64,000 nt of DNA from NCBI RefSeq assembly GCF_007827045.1, contig NZ_RPFW01000002.1, positions 682,001 through 746,000 of the forward strand, read 5' to 3'. This DNA is from Trebonia kvetii. Its GTDB lineage: Bacteria > Actinomycetota > Actinomycetes > Streptosporangiales > Streptosporangiaceae. The position numbers were made by a program, and so were the translations under genes. Position 1 is the first letter of the stretch. Each line of letters starts with the position of its first letter. The notes under the pieces were generated by a model. The model was given only the letters and a program-made list of their open reading frames with translations, made no database searches and was not told the origin of the DNA. Positions 25,270 through 33,885 of the stretch are shown here, one piece after another.

Positions 25270-25295
25270 ATGGTTAGCTGTGGCGGAACTCAACC
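25269..25295 (+). repeat. cassette direct repeat, copy 5
   Basis: 26 of 27 positions match (CTCAACC in place of CTCCACC). It shares the left extension ATGCCGTGATGG with copy 3. It is the last copy; none is seen after the DinB gene that follows. Confidence 0.85.
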
Positions 25296-25361
25296 TAGAT
25301 CCGCATGTTGATAGCCAAGCTGCTGGCACCTTGTCAGGAGGGTCCGCAGGGCTTGAGTACG

Positions 25362-26021
25362 ATGCGGCTCATGACCGGGAAACCGGCCGAGACACTGCTT
25401 GAGCTGATGTACCAAATCGAGTACTTCACCCTTGGCCGGGCCTGGGCGGCCCTGACCGATGATGAGTTCTTCTGGGAGCCATTCACGACGACCTGGAGCA
25501 TTCGCCGGCGCGTCGAGTGCAGGACATCGAACCCGTTCGGAGCCGGCGAATGGGTGGCTGACTTTGAGATTCCTGAGCCGACTCCGGTCCCGGTGACCAC
25601 CATCGCCTGGCTGTACTGGCACATAGGGTCGATGCCAGGCCGCCTGTGCGACATCGACCTCCTGCGCGGGATGCGCACCATGGCCAGCGGCTTGACATCC
25701 CCCTACCTGACTCATCACCCGATCTTCAGCAGCGCTGCCGAGGCCGTCAGCGCGTTGCGCGACGGCTGGCGCAGGCTCCGCGGTGCGATCGAGCGGGCCG
25801 ACGACGACCAGCTCGAAGTGACGACCGCCGGGTACACGTACGCCGTGGAACCGCCGAGAGGCGGCCTGTGTGTTGTCGGTCCGCCGGGTCCCGCGCAGCC
25901 GGCCACGCACTTCATCGCCGGCACACTCAATGAGGTGGGTCACCACGGTACCCAGATCGGTGCCCTGCGCGATGCCTGCGCGTGGCGGCGATCGACCGCC
26001 GCCGCCGACACGGCGACTTGA
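25362..26021 (+). CDS. DinB-superfamily protein
   Basis: A 219-residue helical-bundle protein. KPAETLLELMYQIEYFTLGRAWAAL forms the first helix and LNEVGHHGTQIGALRD near residue 200 is the characteristic last helix with a metal-binding histidine. A further His occurs in AWLYWHIG. DinB-like proteins are often nickel/zinc-dependent and several in actinomycetes are thiol transferases using mycothiol. The start is uncertain (ATG 25362 or ATG 25371); neither has a strong ribosome site. It is directly downstream of the last cassette repeat and converges with the PucR gene. Confidence 0.8.
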   Translation: MRLMTGKPAETLLELMYQIEYFTLGRAWAALTDDEFFWEPFTTTWSIRRRVECRTSNPFGAGEWVADFEIPEPTPVPVTTIAWLYWHIGSMPGRLCDIDLLRGMRTMASGLTSPYLTHHPIFSSAAEAVSALRDGWRRLRGAIERADDDQLEVTTAGYTYAVEPPRGGLCVVGPPGPAQPATHFIAGTLNEVGHHGTQIGALRDACAWRRSTAAADTAT

Positions 26022-26065
26022 CACGATCACCGACGCAATCGTTCGGCATGCTGCCCGGCCGAGCG

Positions 26066-27592
26066 TCACCGGTCTCCGGGCTGGCCCGCGAGCAGGTCTC
26101 TCGCGCGCAGGGCAAGCCACCACTGCGCGATGTGGTCGGTCCTGGTGACTCCCCGGCCGGTGAGCTGCTCGATCTTCCGCAGCCGGTAGCCGAGGGTCTG
26201 CCGGTGGATGTGCAGTTCCGCCGCGGCGTCCCGCCATGAGCGGTCGGTCCGCAGGAACGTCTGCAAGGTGGCGACGTAGTCGGTGCTGTGCCCGGCATCG
26301 TGCCTGATCAGCGGGGCCAGGATCCTGGACACCAGGACCCGCGCCTCGGCCGGGGTACGGGGCGGCAAGGTCATCGACTCGTCCCCGTAGTTGGCCGCCC
26401 GCTGGCCGCTTGCGCTGGCGACCGCAAGGGCCCAGCGGGCCTCCTGCGCCGCGTCCGCCACCCGGCTCGGGGACGTGATCCGGTCGCTCACCCCGAGCCG
26501 GGCCGTGCCGCCACCGGGGCTTGGCCAGATCTCGGCGGCGACGGCCGTGTCCAGGGCCGTGGCCGGCAGCAGAAAGTACACGGTGTGGTCCCGGTGGAGC
26601 AGGGCGTGGGGCACGCGGGCCGCGGCGAGGCGGCGGTGCGCCGCTGTCCCGTCCCCGGCGGCGCTAGCGGCGATGAGTACGCACTTGGCCAGGTCCAGCC
26701 CAAGCTCGGCCAGCTGGAGCTGCGCCGCATGCGAGTCGATGCGCCGGTCGAGCAGCCGTGTCAGCGTGTTCGAGCCTAGCCGCCGCATCCGTTCCTGTGA
26801 CTCCATGAGCCTGGCCAGCTCTAGGGCACCGCCTACCGCGACGTGGTGCAGCAGGACCATGCTCGGGAGCTGGCCGTCGGTGAACTCGACGACGAGCGCG
26901 GTTGGGTGCTCGCCTGGCATCGCGACCGCGACGGCGGCGACCGCCCCCGGCTCAGCGTGCGGCGGCCGCAGCGTGAGCATCGCAGGAAGCGTATTGCCGT
27001 GAGTCCCGTAGCCGGCGGCCAGCTCGGCAGCGTAGCGGCATTCCCCTTCGCCGAACAGCGAGTGCCCGGTCGCTGGGTCCACGACCGACAGCCGCACGCC
27101 AAGCTCCTCACCGAGCTTGCGGAAGAGTTCCTGCCCTGAACTGCCGGCCGCAGCGGACGTGCGGAGCAGTTCGTACAGCCGGGACACCCGCCACAACTGC
27201 CTGGACTCCTCGCGCGAGTTCGCGTCGGCGACCGCGCGGACGATGGCCGTGAACGGGGTGCTCAGCGGTACGGTCAGCAGCGGCAGCGCGAGCTCGTCGG
27301 CGCGGCGCCTCGCGCCGGCGAGCAGCGAAGGGCCGGACAGGCCCAGTCCGATCCCCAGGCCACTCGCATCGCACTCACTGAGCCGTTCCACGAACTGCAC
27401 CTGCTCAGCCTCCTCCGCGGGCAGGCCGACCGTGTTGGTGAGCAGCAGTTCCCCCGCACCGTGCCACTTCCATGGCTCCGGCAGGTCAGAGGTGTGCACC
27501 CAGCTCACCTCGTTATCGAGCCCAGCCTCACCGGCCACCACCGTGAACCGCAGGTGCGGCAGCCGAATGAGGTCACGAACGGTTATTGCCAT
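26066..27592 (-). CDS. PucR-family transcriptional regulator
   Basis: A 508-residue regulator. The N-terminal PucR domain begins MAITVRDLIRLPHLRFTVVAG and contains WVHTSDLPEPWKWHGAGELLL. The middle region is a GGDEF-like/GAF-like sensor part, and the C-terminus carries the PucR helix-turn-helix (SWRDAAAELHIHRQTLGYRLRKIEQLTGR) near 450-485. Members activate purine or other nitrogen-source catabolism. It is divergent from the deacetylase-permease-SDR-ureohydrolase operon, with a short palindrome in the shared promoter region, so that operon is its probable target. Confidence 0.92.
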   Translation of the reverse strand: MAITVRDLIRLPHLRFTVVAGEAGLDNEVSWVHTSDLPEPWKWHGAGELLLTNTVGLPAEEAEQVQFVERLSECDASGLGIGLGLSGPSLLAGARRRADELALPLLTVPLSTPFTAIVRAVADANSREESRQLWRVSRLYELLRTSAAAGSSGQELFRKLGEELGVRLSVVDPATGHSLFGEGECRYAAELAAGYGTHGNTLPAMLTLRPPHAEPGAVAAVAVAMPGEHPTALVVEFTDGQLPSMVLLHHVAVGGALELARLMESQERMRRLGSNTLTRLLDRRIDSHAAQLQLAELGLDLAKCVLIAASAAGDGTAAHRRLAAARVPHALLHRDHTVYFLLPATALDTAVAAEIWPSPGGGTARLGVSDRITSPSRVADAAQEARWALAVASASGQRAANYGDESMTLPPRTPAEARVLVSRILAPLIRHDAGHSTDYVATLQTFLRTDRSWRDAAAELHIHRQTLGYRLRKIEQLTGRGVTRTDHIAQWWLALRARDLLAGQPGDR

Positions 27593-27636
27593 GGCCGTTC
27601 ACACATACGAAACAATTCCAGGCCAGGGCGTTTTCC

Positions 27637-27652
27637 TCATACTTCAGTATGA
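27637..27652. promoter_or_regulatory. 6-bp inverted repeat between pucR and the catabolic operon
   Basis: TCATAC (27637-27642), TTCA, GTATGA (27647-27652), in the AT-richer 145-bp divergent region. It is a candidate PucR operator. No second copy was found nearby. Confidence 0.45.
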
Positions 27653-27737
27653 ATCATGCACGCGGTCTTTGCCTCTAGTCGCATTCACCTCGTTCACCGC
27701 CACGTTGATCCTTTCCCTAGCGAAAGGAAACGAACGC

Positions 27738-28667
27738 GTGCCTGACACGGACATGACAAGCAGCGCAACTCCCGCAGTGCCAGTCACCTGGCCCGCGGGG
27801 ATCCAGGCCGCCGCGTGCCTGACCTTCGACATCGACGCCGAGTCGGCGGTGCTCACCGCCGACCTGTCATCCGTCAGCCGGATGTCCCCGATGAGCCACC
27901 AGTCCTACGGCCCGCTGGTCGGGGTGCCACGCATCCTCGGGCTGCTCGAACGGCACGACGTGAAGGCGACGTTCTTCGTCCCCGGCTACACCGCGCACCG
28001 GTACCCGTCGGTGGTCCGCGCCATCGCCGGCGCTGGCCACGAGATAGCCCACCACAGCTACTTCCACGAGAACACGATCGGGATGGACGCGAAGACTGAG
28101 GCAGCGATGCTCGACCTCGGCCTCAAGGCCCTGTGGGACGTGGCGGGGGTGCGTCCGGTTGGCTACCGGGCGCCGATGTGGGAGATGAACTACCACACGC
28201 CCGCGCTGCTTGCCGAGCGCGGCTTCCTGTACGACTCGAGCTTGATGGACGCCGACCATCCGTACCCGCTGTCCGTCGGCGACGGGCAGGTGCTCGCCGA
28301 GGTGCCGGTCTCGTGGGGCCTGGACGACTGGGAGCAGTACGCCTTCCTGCCCGGCCTGATCGGCTCCGGGGTGATCGAGAGCCCGGCCAAGGCGCTCGAG
28401 ATGTGGACGCTGGAACTACAGGCGCTGCATCGTCTCGGGGCCGTCTTCACGCTGTGCTGTCATCCCTTCCTGACGGGCCGGCCGTCCCGGGCCGAGGCCC
28501 TCAGCACCCTGATCGAGCGGATGAAGGCACTTCCCGGCCTGTGGATCGCAACGGTTGGCGAGGTCGCCGCGCACACGATGTCGCTGGGGTTGTCGCCCAG
28601 GGCCTGCCCGCAGCCGCAATTTCCACATGACGCCTACTGGGTGACAACCAAGGAGCGCACGCCGTGA
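27738..28667 (+). CDS. polysaccharide-deacetylase-fold hydrolase (NodB/PuuE-like)
   Basis: A 309-residue enzyme of the NodB homology fold. Motif 1 is TFDIDAES (Asp pair), motif 2 is GHEIAHHSYFHE with the zinc-binding histidines, motif 3 is GYRAPMWEMNYHT. C-terminal TLCCHPFLTGRPSR supplies the later histidine. Members in nitrogen-catabolic operons (allantoinase PuuE, imide hydrolases) open cyclic amides and do not deacetylate sugars. The PucR neighbour, amino-acid-type permease and ureohydrolase support such a role here. GTG 27738 follows AAAGGAAACG. Its end overlaps the permease start by 4 bp. Confidence 0.85.
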   Translation: MPDTDMTSSATPAVPVTWPAGIQAAACLTFDIDAESAVLTADLSSVSRMSPMSHQSYGPLVGVPRILGLLERHDVKATFFVPGYTAHRYPSVVRAIAGAGHEIAHHSYFHENTIGMDAKTEAAMLDLGLKALWDVAGVRPVGYRAPMWEMNYHTPALLAERGFLYDSSLMDADHPYPLSVGDGQVLAEVPVSWGLDDWEQYAFLPGLIGSGVIESPAKALEMWTLELQALHRLGAVFTLCCHPFLTGRPSRAEALSTLIERMKALPGLWIATVGEVAAHTMSLGLSPRACPQPQFPHDAYWVTTKERTP

Positions 28668-30136
28668 CCGAAACAACTGTCCCCCTTGACGACAGCCCGC
28701 TGACCCGTCAGCCAGTTAAGGAATTCGGCCTGCGGTCCGCGTTCGCGCTGTCCTTCGCTGACCTGTCGCCGATCGTTGGCATCTACACCGTGTTCGCCAT
28801 CGGCATCGTCGCCGCCGGCCCGGCCTTCCTCTGGGCGTTCCCGCTGGTCCTGGTCGGCCAGCTGTTCGTCTGCGGTGTCTTCGGCAACCTGGCGTCGCGG
28901 TGGCCGCTGCAGGGCAGCGTGTACGCGTGGTCAAGGGAGCTGATCGGCCGCCGCTTCGGCTGGCTGACCGGTTGGGCGTACATGTGGGGCCTGACCCTCG
29001 CGATCGTCGTCCTGGCGCTCGCCGCGTCCCCGTACCTGCTGGGCGCCTTCGGCGACAACGCGCCCGCCCAGCTGACGACGGAACTGGTCGCCGTGGGCTT
29101 CCTGGTCTGCGGCACCGCGGTGAACCTGCTCGGCGGCCGGACTCTCAAGACCTTGATCTACGTCGCCCTGGCCTGCGAGTTGGTCGCCTCGATCGGCATC
29201 GGCATCGCGCTGCTCATCTTCGACCGGGTGAACTCACTGTCGGTGATCTTCAACGGTGGCGGGACCGCGCACGGCGCCCACTGGCTGATCGGCCCGTTCC
29301 TGCTGCCGGTCGCGTACATCGCCTACTCGTTCATCGGCTTCGAGGCGTCGGCGTCGGTCGGCGAGGAAGTTCACGACGCCAACCGCGCCCTGCCCAAGGC
29401 GGTCATGTATGCCCTGGCGTTCGGCGGCGTGCTGGTCATCCTGGCGGCCGCCGGCCTGGTGCTGGCCATACCCGACATGCCGGCGGTGCTGTCGGGCAAG
29501 GACACCAACCCGATCGCGACCACCCTCGAGCACAGCTTTGGCTCGGCGGCCGGCCGTGTCACGCTCGTCATGCTCGTGGTGGGCTTCACCTCAAGCATGA
29601 TCGCGGTGCAAACCGCGGTCAGCCGCGCCATCTGGGCGAGCGCCCGCGACAAGGCGCTTCCCGGGGGCGCGCTGCTCGGCAAGCTCTCCGGCCGGGAGGG
29701 CATGCCTAGGTACGCGATCGGCCTGACCTTCGTCGTGGCGTGCGTGCTGGTGTTCTTCGGCACGACCAAGGTGTTCGCGCTGCTGGTGTCGTTCGCCTCG
29801 TTCGGCTTCATCCTCTCCTACTACATGCCGATCGTCGGCCTCGCCTACCGCCGGCTGCGCCGGAGCATCGACCTGTCCGGCACGTGGGGCGAGCGGTGGA
29901 TCGGGATCATGACCGGCGTGGCCGTCGTCTGGCTCACCGCGGAAATCGTCAATCTCGTGTGGCCCCGGGCCGTCTACAGCGACTGGTACCTGAACTGGGG
30001 CGTCCTGATCATGACTGGCGTGCTCGGGATCATCGGCGGGCTGCTCTGCTGGCGGGTGTTCCCTGGCGGTGCCCCGGTGACCTCGGGGACGGGGGCGCCT
30101 GCCGCCGAGGTCACCGCTGCGGAGGATGCGGCGTGA
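28664..30136 (+). CDS. APC-family amino acid/amine permease
   Basis: A 490-residue integral membrane protein with about 12 hydrophobic segments. FALSFADLSPIVGIYTVFAIGI is helix 1 with the broken-helix region typical of the APC superfamily; GFEASASVGEEVHDANRALPKA is the conserved loop after helix 6. It is translationally coupled to the deacetylase-fold gene (GTGA) and overlaps the first SDR by 4 bp. It probably imports the compound that the other operon enzymes degrade; the substrate is not deducible. Confidence 0.9.
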   Translation: MTETTVPLDDSPLTRQPVKEFGLRSAFALSFADLSPIVGIYTVFAIGIVAAGPAFLWAFPLVLVGQLFVCGVFGNLASRWPLQGSVYAWSRELIGRRFGWLTGWAYMWGLTLAIVVLALAASPYLLGAFGDNAPAQLTTELVAVGFLVCGTAVNLLGGRTLKTLIYVALACELVASIGIGIALLIFDRVNSLSVIFNGGGTAHGAHWLIGPFLLPVAYIAYSFIGFEASASVGEEVHDANRALPKAVMYALAFGGVLVILAAAGLVLAIPDMPAVLSGKDTNPIATTLEHSFGSAAGRVTLVMLVVGFTSSMIAVQTAVSRAIWASARDKALPGGALLGKLSGREGMPRYAIGLTFVVACVLVFFGTTKVFALLVSFASFGFILSYYMPIVGLAYRRLRRSIDLSGTWGERWIGIMTGVAVVWLTAEIVNLVWPRAVYSDWYLNWGVLIMTGVLGIIGGLLCWRVFPGGAPVTSGTGAPAAEVTAAEDAA

Positions 30137-30831
30137 CGGACGTCCCCGTCGCGGTCATCACCGGGGCCGCCAGTGGCATCGGCGCCGCCTGCGCGTGGAT
30201 GCTGCGGGCCGCAGGGTGGCGGACGGCCGGCCTCGACCTGAACGAGTCCGACACCGACTTGTCCGTGCGCCTGGACGTGACCGACACTGGCCTGGTCCGG
30301 GCAGCGGTGGACGGCGCGGCGCACCGGTTCGGCCAACTGGACCTCATGGTCACCGCGGCGGGCTACTACGAGGAGGGCATCGACGTTGCCGCGATCACCC
30401 GCGCGCAGTGGGACCGGATGCTCACCGTCATCCTCGGCGGCACTGTGAACGCGTTCAAGGCCGCCTTGCCGCACCTGCTGCGGCGCGGCTCCGGCGGGCT
30501 GATCGCCATCTCCTCGGAGCTGGCGCTGGCCGGCAGTGCGACCGACCTGCATTACGTCGCCGCCAAGGGCGCGGTGCTTGGCCTGGTGAAGTCCCTGGCC
30601 CTGGAGGTCGCCCACACCGGCATCCGGGTGAACGCCGTCGCGCCGGGCCCGACGGACACCCCGCTGCTCGCGCAGGACTCGCTGTGGCGCGAGCCCGGGT
30701 ACCTGGCAACCCTGCCGCTGCGCCGCCTGGTGACACCGCAGGAGGTCGCAAGCACCGTCTGCTACCTGGCCACGGAAGGATCCATGTACTGCGGCGAAGT
30801 GCTCTCGCCCAACGCGGGGGCGGTGATCTGA
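30133..30831 (+). CDS. SDR-family oxidoreductase (first)
   Basis: A 232-residue short-chain dehydrogenase/reductase. VAVITGAASGIGAACAWML is the TGxxxGxG cofactor loop; TAAGYYEEG replaces the usual NNAG; ISSELALAGSATDLHYVAAKGAVLG holds the Ser-Tyr-Lys catalytic set. The C-terminus (YCGEVLSPNAGAVI) is standard. GTG 30133 overlaps the permease stop. It is followed 2 bp later by a second SDR, so the pair may act on successive alcohol or aldehyde intermediates. Confidence 0.9.
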   Translation: MTDVPVAVITGAASGIGAACAWMLRAAGWRTAGLDLNESDTDLSVRLDVTDTGLVRAAVDGAAHRFGQLDLMVTAAGYYEEGIDVAAITRAQWDRMLTVILGGTVNAFKAALPHLLRRGSGGLIAISSELALAGSATDLHYVAAKGAVLGLVKSLALEVAHTGIRVNAVAPGPTDTPLLAQDSLWREPGYLATLPLRRLVTPQEVASTVCYLATEGSMYCGEVLSPNAGAVI

Positions 30832-30833
30832 GC

Positions 30834-31589
30834 ATGGGCGACTCAATGGTCGCGCTGGTCACCGGGGCGGCCGGCGGCGTCGGCAGCGTGGCCGCGCGGC
30901 GCCTGGCGGCCGATGGCCACCGGGTCGCGGTCAATGACATCGCCGGCGAAGGGCGGCTGCGCGAGCTCGCCGAGCAGGTCGGCGGCGTCGCGGTGCCTGG
31001 CGACATCGCCGACCCGGACGCCACCACCGCGATGGTGGCTAAGGTAGCCAAGGCGCTCGGGCCCGTGCAGGTCCTGGTGGCGAACGCCGCCGCCATGGCG
31101 ATGAGCCCCTTCCTTGACGCCGACCCGGCGCAGTGGTGGCGGCAGGTCGAGGTGAACCTGTCCGGGCACTTCCGGCTCATCCAGGCGGTGGTTCCTGGCA
31201 TGCGCGCCCTCGGGCACGGCCGCATCATCGTCATCGCCTCCGGCTGGGGGGTGATCGGTCACCAGAACGCCACCGCCTACGCGGCGTCCAAGGCCGGGCT
31301 CATCGCGCTGACCAAGGGACTTGGCCGCGAGCTCGGACCAGACGGCATCCTGGCCAACGCGCTCGCCCCCGCGTTCATCGACACCGAGCAACTGCTGGTG
31401 GACGCCAAGGACGCGGGCATCTCGCTTGAGGAGATGCGCCAGCGCTATCGTGACCTGGTCCCCGTTGGCAGGCTCGCGACGACCGACGACATCGCCGCCG
31501 CCATCTCTTTCCTGGCGGGCCCCGGGTCCACCGGGTTCGTCGGGCAGGTGCTGCAGCCCACCGGCGGAGTAACGAGAACCCGTGCCTGA
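30834..31589 (+). CDS. SDR-family oxidoreductase (second)
   Basis: A 251-residue short-chain dehydrogenase. VALVTGAAGGVGSVAARRLA is the nucleotide loop, VANAAAMAM stands for the NAG motif, and IASGWGVIGHQNATAYAASKAGLIALTKGL contains catalytic Ser, Tyr and Lys. The FabG-like C-terminus ends FVGQVLQPTGG. Start ATG 30834 lies 2 bp after the previous stop. It is distinct in sequence from the first SDR, so this is not a recent duplication. Confidence 0.9.
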   Translation: MGDSMVALVTGAAGGVGSVAARRLAADGHRVAVNDIAGEGRLRELAEQVGGVAVPGDIADPDATTAMVAKVAKALGPVQVLVANAAAMAMSPFLDADPAQWWRQVEVNLSGHFRLIQAVVPGMRALGHGRIIVIASGWGVIGHQNATAYAASKAGLIALTKGLGRELGPDGILANALAPAFIDTEQLLVDAKDAGISLEEMRQRYRDLVPVGRLATTDDIAAAISFLAGPGSTGFVGQVLQPTGGVTRTRA

Positions 31590-31661
31590 CGACAATCCGG
31601 CAGCGCTTGCCCCTGCTTGCAGCGCCTGCTGTCGTTCGGGATCAAAAGGGGGTTACCGGTC

Positions 31662-32639
31662 ATGACTGATAGCAGCACTCCTGTCAGCAGTACCACCGTG
31701 ATCGGGCCGGTCGACGGCCGGGTCATGCCGCGCTTCGCCGGTGCCGCGACCTTCGCCCGACTGCCCGAGATCGACCGGGTCAGCGACTATGACGTCGCCG
31801 TGCTCGGGATCCCCTTCGACAGCGGCACCTCCTACCGGCCAGGCGCGCGGTTCGGGCCGACCGCCGTCCGCCAGGCGTCCCGGCACCTGCGGCCAGGCCA
31901 CCATGTGGAGCTGGACTGTGAGCCGCTGACCGCGATCCAGGTGGCCGACGCCGGGGATGTCCCGGTCAGCCCCTTCTCCATCGACTCCGCGATCGCGCAG
32001 ATCGGCTCGCACGCCAGCGATCTCATGCGCGGCGGGCGCACGGTGGTCGCGATCGGCGGCGATCACACGGTGGCATTGCCCATGCTCCGCTCGGTCGTCC
32101 GGGAGCACGGCCCCGTCGCGCTCGTCCACTTCGACGCGCACCTCGACACGTGGGACACCTACTTCGACGCGCCCGTCACGCACGGCACGATCTTTCGCCG
32201 GGCCTTCGAGGAGAACCTGCTCGTGGAGGATCACTCCATCCACGTCGGGATCCGCGGCCCCGTCTACGGCCACGCGGATCTTGCCGACGACAGGCGGTTC
32301 GGGTTCCGCACCATACGGGCCAGCGACATCGACGACCTGGGCATCGCAGGCACCATCGAGGCGATCACCGAGCGCACCGGAGACCTGGCCGTATACCTGT
32401 CGGTCGACATCGACGTGCTCGACCCGTCCTTCGCGCCTGGCACCGGCACCCCGGAAGTCGGCGGGCTGACCAGCCGGGAGCTGCTTCGCGTGCTACGCGG
32501 CCTGACCGGCCTGCACATCGTCGGCGCCGATGTGGTGGAGGTCGCCCCGGCCTACGACCACGCGGAGGTGACGGCACTCGCCGCCGCGACGGTGATCTTC
32601 GACATGATCACCCTGCTCGCCCGCGCCAGGAACAGGTAG
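31662..32639 (+). CDS. ureohydrolase of the agmatinase family
   Basis: A 325-residue Mn-dependent ureohydrolase. Metal ligands are in VAIGGDHTVALP (His), LVHFDAHLDTWD (Asp-X-His-X-Asp) and YLSVDIDVLDPSFAPGTGTPE (Asp-X-Asp). The N-terminal GIPFDSGTSYRPGARFGPTAVR is typical of agmatinases and guanidino-acid hydrolases. It hydrolyses a guanidino group to urea and an amine; the exact substrate (agmatine, guanidinobutyrate, guanidinopropionate) cannot be chosen. ATG 31662 has AAGGGGG upstream. It is the last gene of the PucR-linked operon. Confidence 0.9.
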   Translation: MTDSSTPVSSTTVIGPVDGRVMPRFAGAATFARLPEIDRVSDYDVAVLGIPFDSGTSYRPGARFGPTAVRQASRHLRPGHHVELDCEPLTAIQVADAGDVPVSPFSIDSAIAQIGSHASDLMRGGRTVVAIGGDHTVALPMLRSVVREHGPVALVHFDAHLDTWDTYFDAPVTHGTIFRRAFEENLLVEDHSIHVGIRGPVYGHADLADDRRFGFRTIRASDIDDLGIAGTIEAITERTGDLAVYLSVDIDVLDPSFAPGTGTPEVGGLTSRELLRVLRGLTGLHIVGADVVEVAPAYDHAEVTALAAATVIFDMITLLARARNR

Positions 32640-32695
32640 CGGGGGGCATCGGCGCAGTCACAGTTGGCGAGGAGGGCGGCCAGTGAAATACAGGT

Positions 32696-33724
32696 CTATC
32701 CTGGCGGAGCCGGGCCACTGGAGTCGCGCACGACCAGTTCTGTGGCCAGCTCAACGTGCAGTGCGTCGAGCCGCTGGCGCTCCATGAGCCGGATAAGAAG
32801 ACCGACGGCGATGCGGCCCATCTCCTGCAGTGGCTGACGCACGGTTGTGAGCTGGGGACGGCTGGCCTGAGCGAGGTCGATGTCGTCGAAGCCGGTGATG
32901 GAGAGCTCTTCTGGTACGCGCAATCCGCGCTGGGCGGCCGCGGCCAGCGCACCAATGGCGACCTTGTCGTTGAAGCCAGCCAGCGCGGTTGGCCGCTGCG
33001 GCAGGTCAAGCAGTTCGCCGGCCGCGTGGTAGCCGAACTGCGTGGTTGCCTCGCCGCTACGCACCAGCTCCGGGTCCGGCAGCACACCGGCATCTGCCAG
33101 CGCCGACCTGTGTCCGGCGAGGCGCGCTTCGCTCGCTAGCCAGTTGTGCGGGCCGGCGATCACGCCGATGCGCCGGTGTCCCAGGCCGACCAGGTGCCTG
33201 GTGATGCTGCGGGCCCCGGCTAGGTGCGCCGCCGACACGGCCGCGATGTCTCGGGGCATCGGGGCGCGTGGATCCACCACCACAAACGGGAAGCCGCGCG
33301 CCCGCAGATCCAGGAGCTGCTCGCTGGGTTCCGGCGGCAACACGATGATGGCCCCGTCTATGCCGGGGCGGGATGCGAGTGCGGGCAGGATCGCCGCCTG
33401 CTGTGCGGCTTCTCCGGCGTTTAGCACCACGGGCCTGCCGTGCAGCTCCAGCGTCTCGGCGATCGACGAAACGATGAGCCCGAAGTAGTCGGTCAGCAGA
33501 TACGGGCAGCGCAGGTAGACGGAGCCCTGCGCCATGTGAGCCGGGAACGTCCCCGGGCCGGGCGCCCGGGTGCTGAGCCGCTCGACGGCCCGCTCAACTA
33601 GGTCGCGCGTGTGCGGGGCTACGTGGGCCTGGTTATTGAGGACTCGCGAGACGGTGGCAATGGATACGCCCGTCTCCGCGGCGAGGTCCCGGACAGTAAC
33701 GCGCTGGCTGCGCGGGCTACTCAT
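32696..33724 (-). CDS. LacI-family transcriptional regulator
   Basis: A 342-residue regulator. The DNA-binding head reads VTVRDLAAETGVSIATVSRVLNNQAHVAPHTRDLVERAVERL (about 9-50). The periplasmic-binding-like domain follows, with HRRIGVIAGPHNWLASEARLAGHRSAL and ELSITGFDDIDLAQASRPQLTTVRQP. No ribosome site precedes the ATG at 33724, so it may be read from a leaderless transcript. It is divergent from a GH30 glycosidase, with repeated TGTTACA/GTTTCAT boxes between, so it likely represses the glycosidase genes until a sugar binds. Confidence 0.92.
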   Translation of the reverse strand: MSSPRSQRVTVRDLAAETGVSIATVSRVLNNQAHVAPHTRDLVERAVERLSTRAPGPGTFPAHMAQGSVYLRCPYLLTDYFGLIVSSIAETLELHGRPVVLNAGEAAQQAAILPALASRPGIDGAIIVLPPEPSEQLLDLRARGFPFVVVDPRAPMPRDIAAVSAAHLAGARSITRHLVGLGHRRIGVIAGPHNWLASEARLAGHRSALADAGVLPDPELVRSGEATTQFGYHAAGELLDLPQRPTALAGFNDKVAIGALAAAAQRGLRVPEELSITGFDDIDLAQASRPQLTTVRQPLQEMGRIAVGLLIRLMERQRLDALHVELATELVVRDSSGPAPPG

Positions 33725-33725
33725 T

Positions 33726-33870
33726 TGTTACACAGTTTTGTTTCATCATGCGCAGCATAACTGTCCGGCCTGATCGCCGCCAAGCCGCGTATTCGCTTAT
33801 TGACAGCCCTATTTCCGGCTGCTTTCATCATCGTATCGCAAATGTTCCAATCTGTTACATGATGTTTCAT
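33726..33870. promoter_or_regulatory. paired TGTTACA...GTTTCAT boxes in the lacI/GH30 divergent region
   Basis: TGTTACA (33726-33732) plus GTTTCAT (33740-33746) next to the LacI start, and TGTTACA (33853-33859) plus GTTTCAT (33864-33870) next to the GH30 start. The two pairs differ in internal gap (7 and 4 bp). They are candidate LacI operators at both promoters, suitable for looping. Confidence 0.45.
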
Positions 33871-33885
33871 GACAGGAGGACGACG

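Noticed and set aside
21761..25295. A true integron gene-cassette array
   Set aside because: No integrase is present, the repeats lack paired inverted core sites at four of five copies, and gene orientation is mixed. I report it as a repeat-bounded cassette-like array only.
21761..25295. CRISPR array
   Set aside because: The repeat length fits, but the spacers are 500-1300 bp and contain genes, and no cas genes occur.
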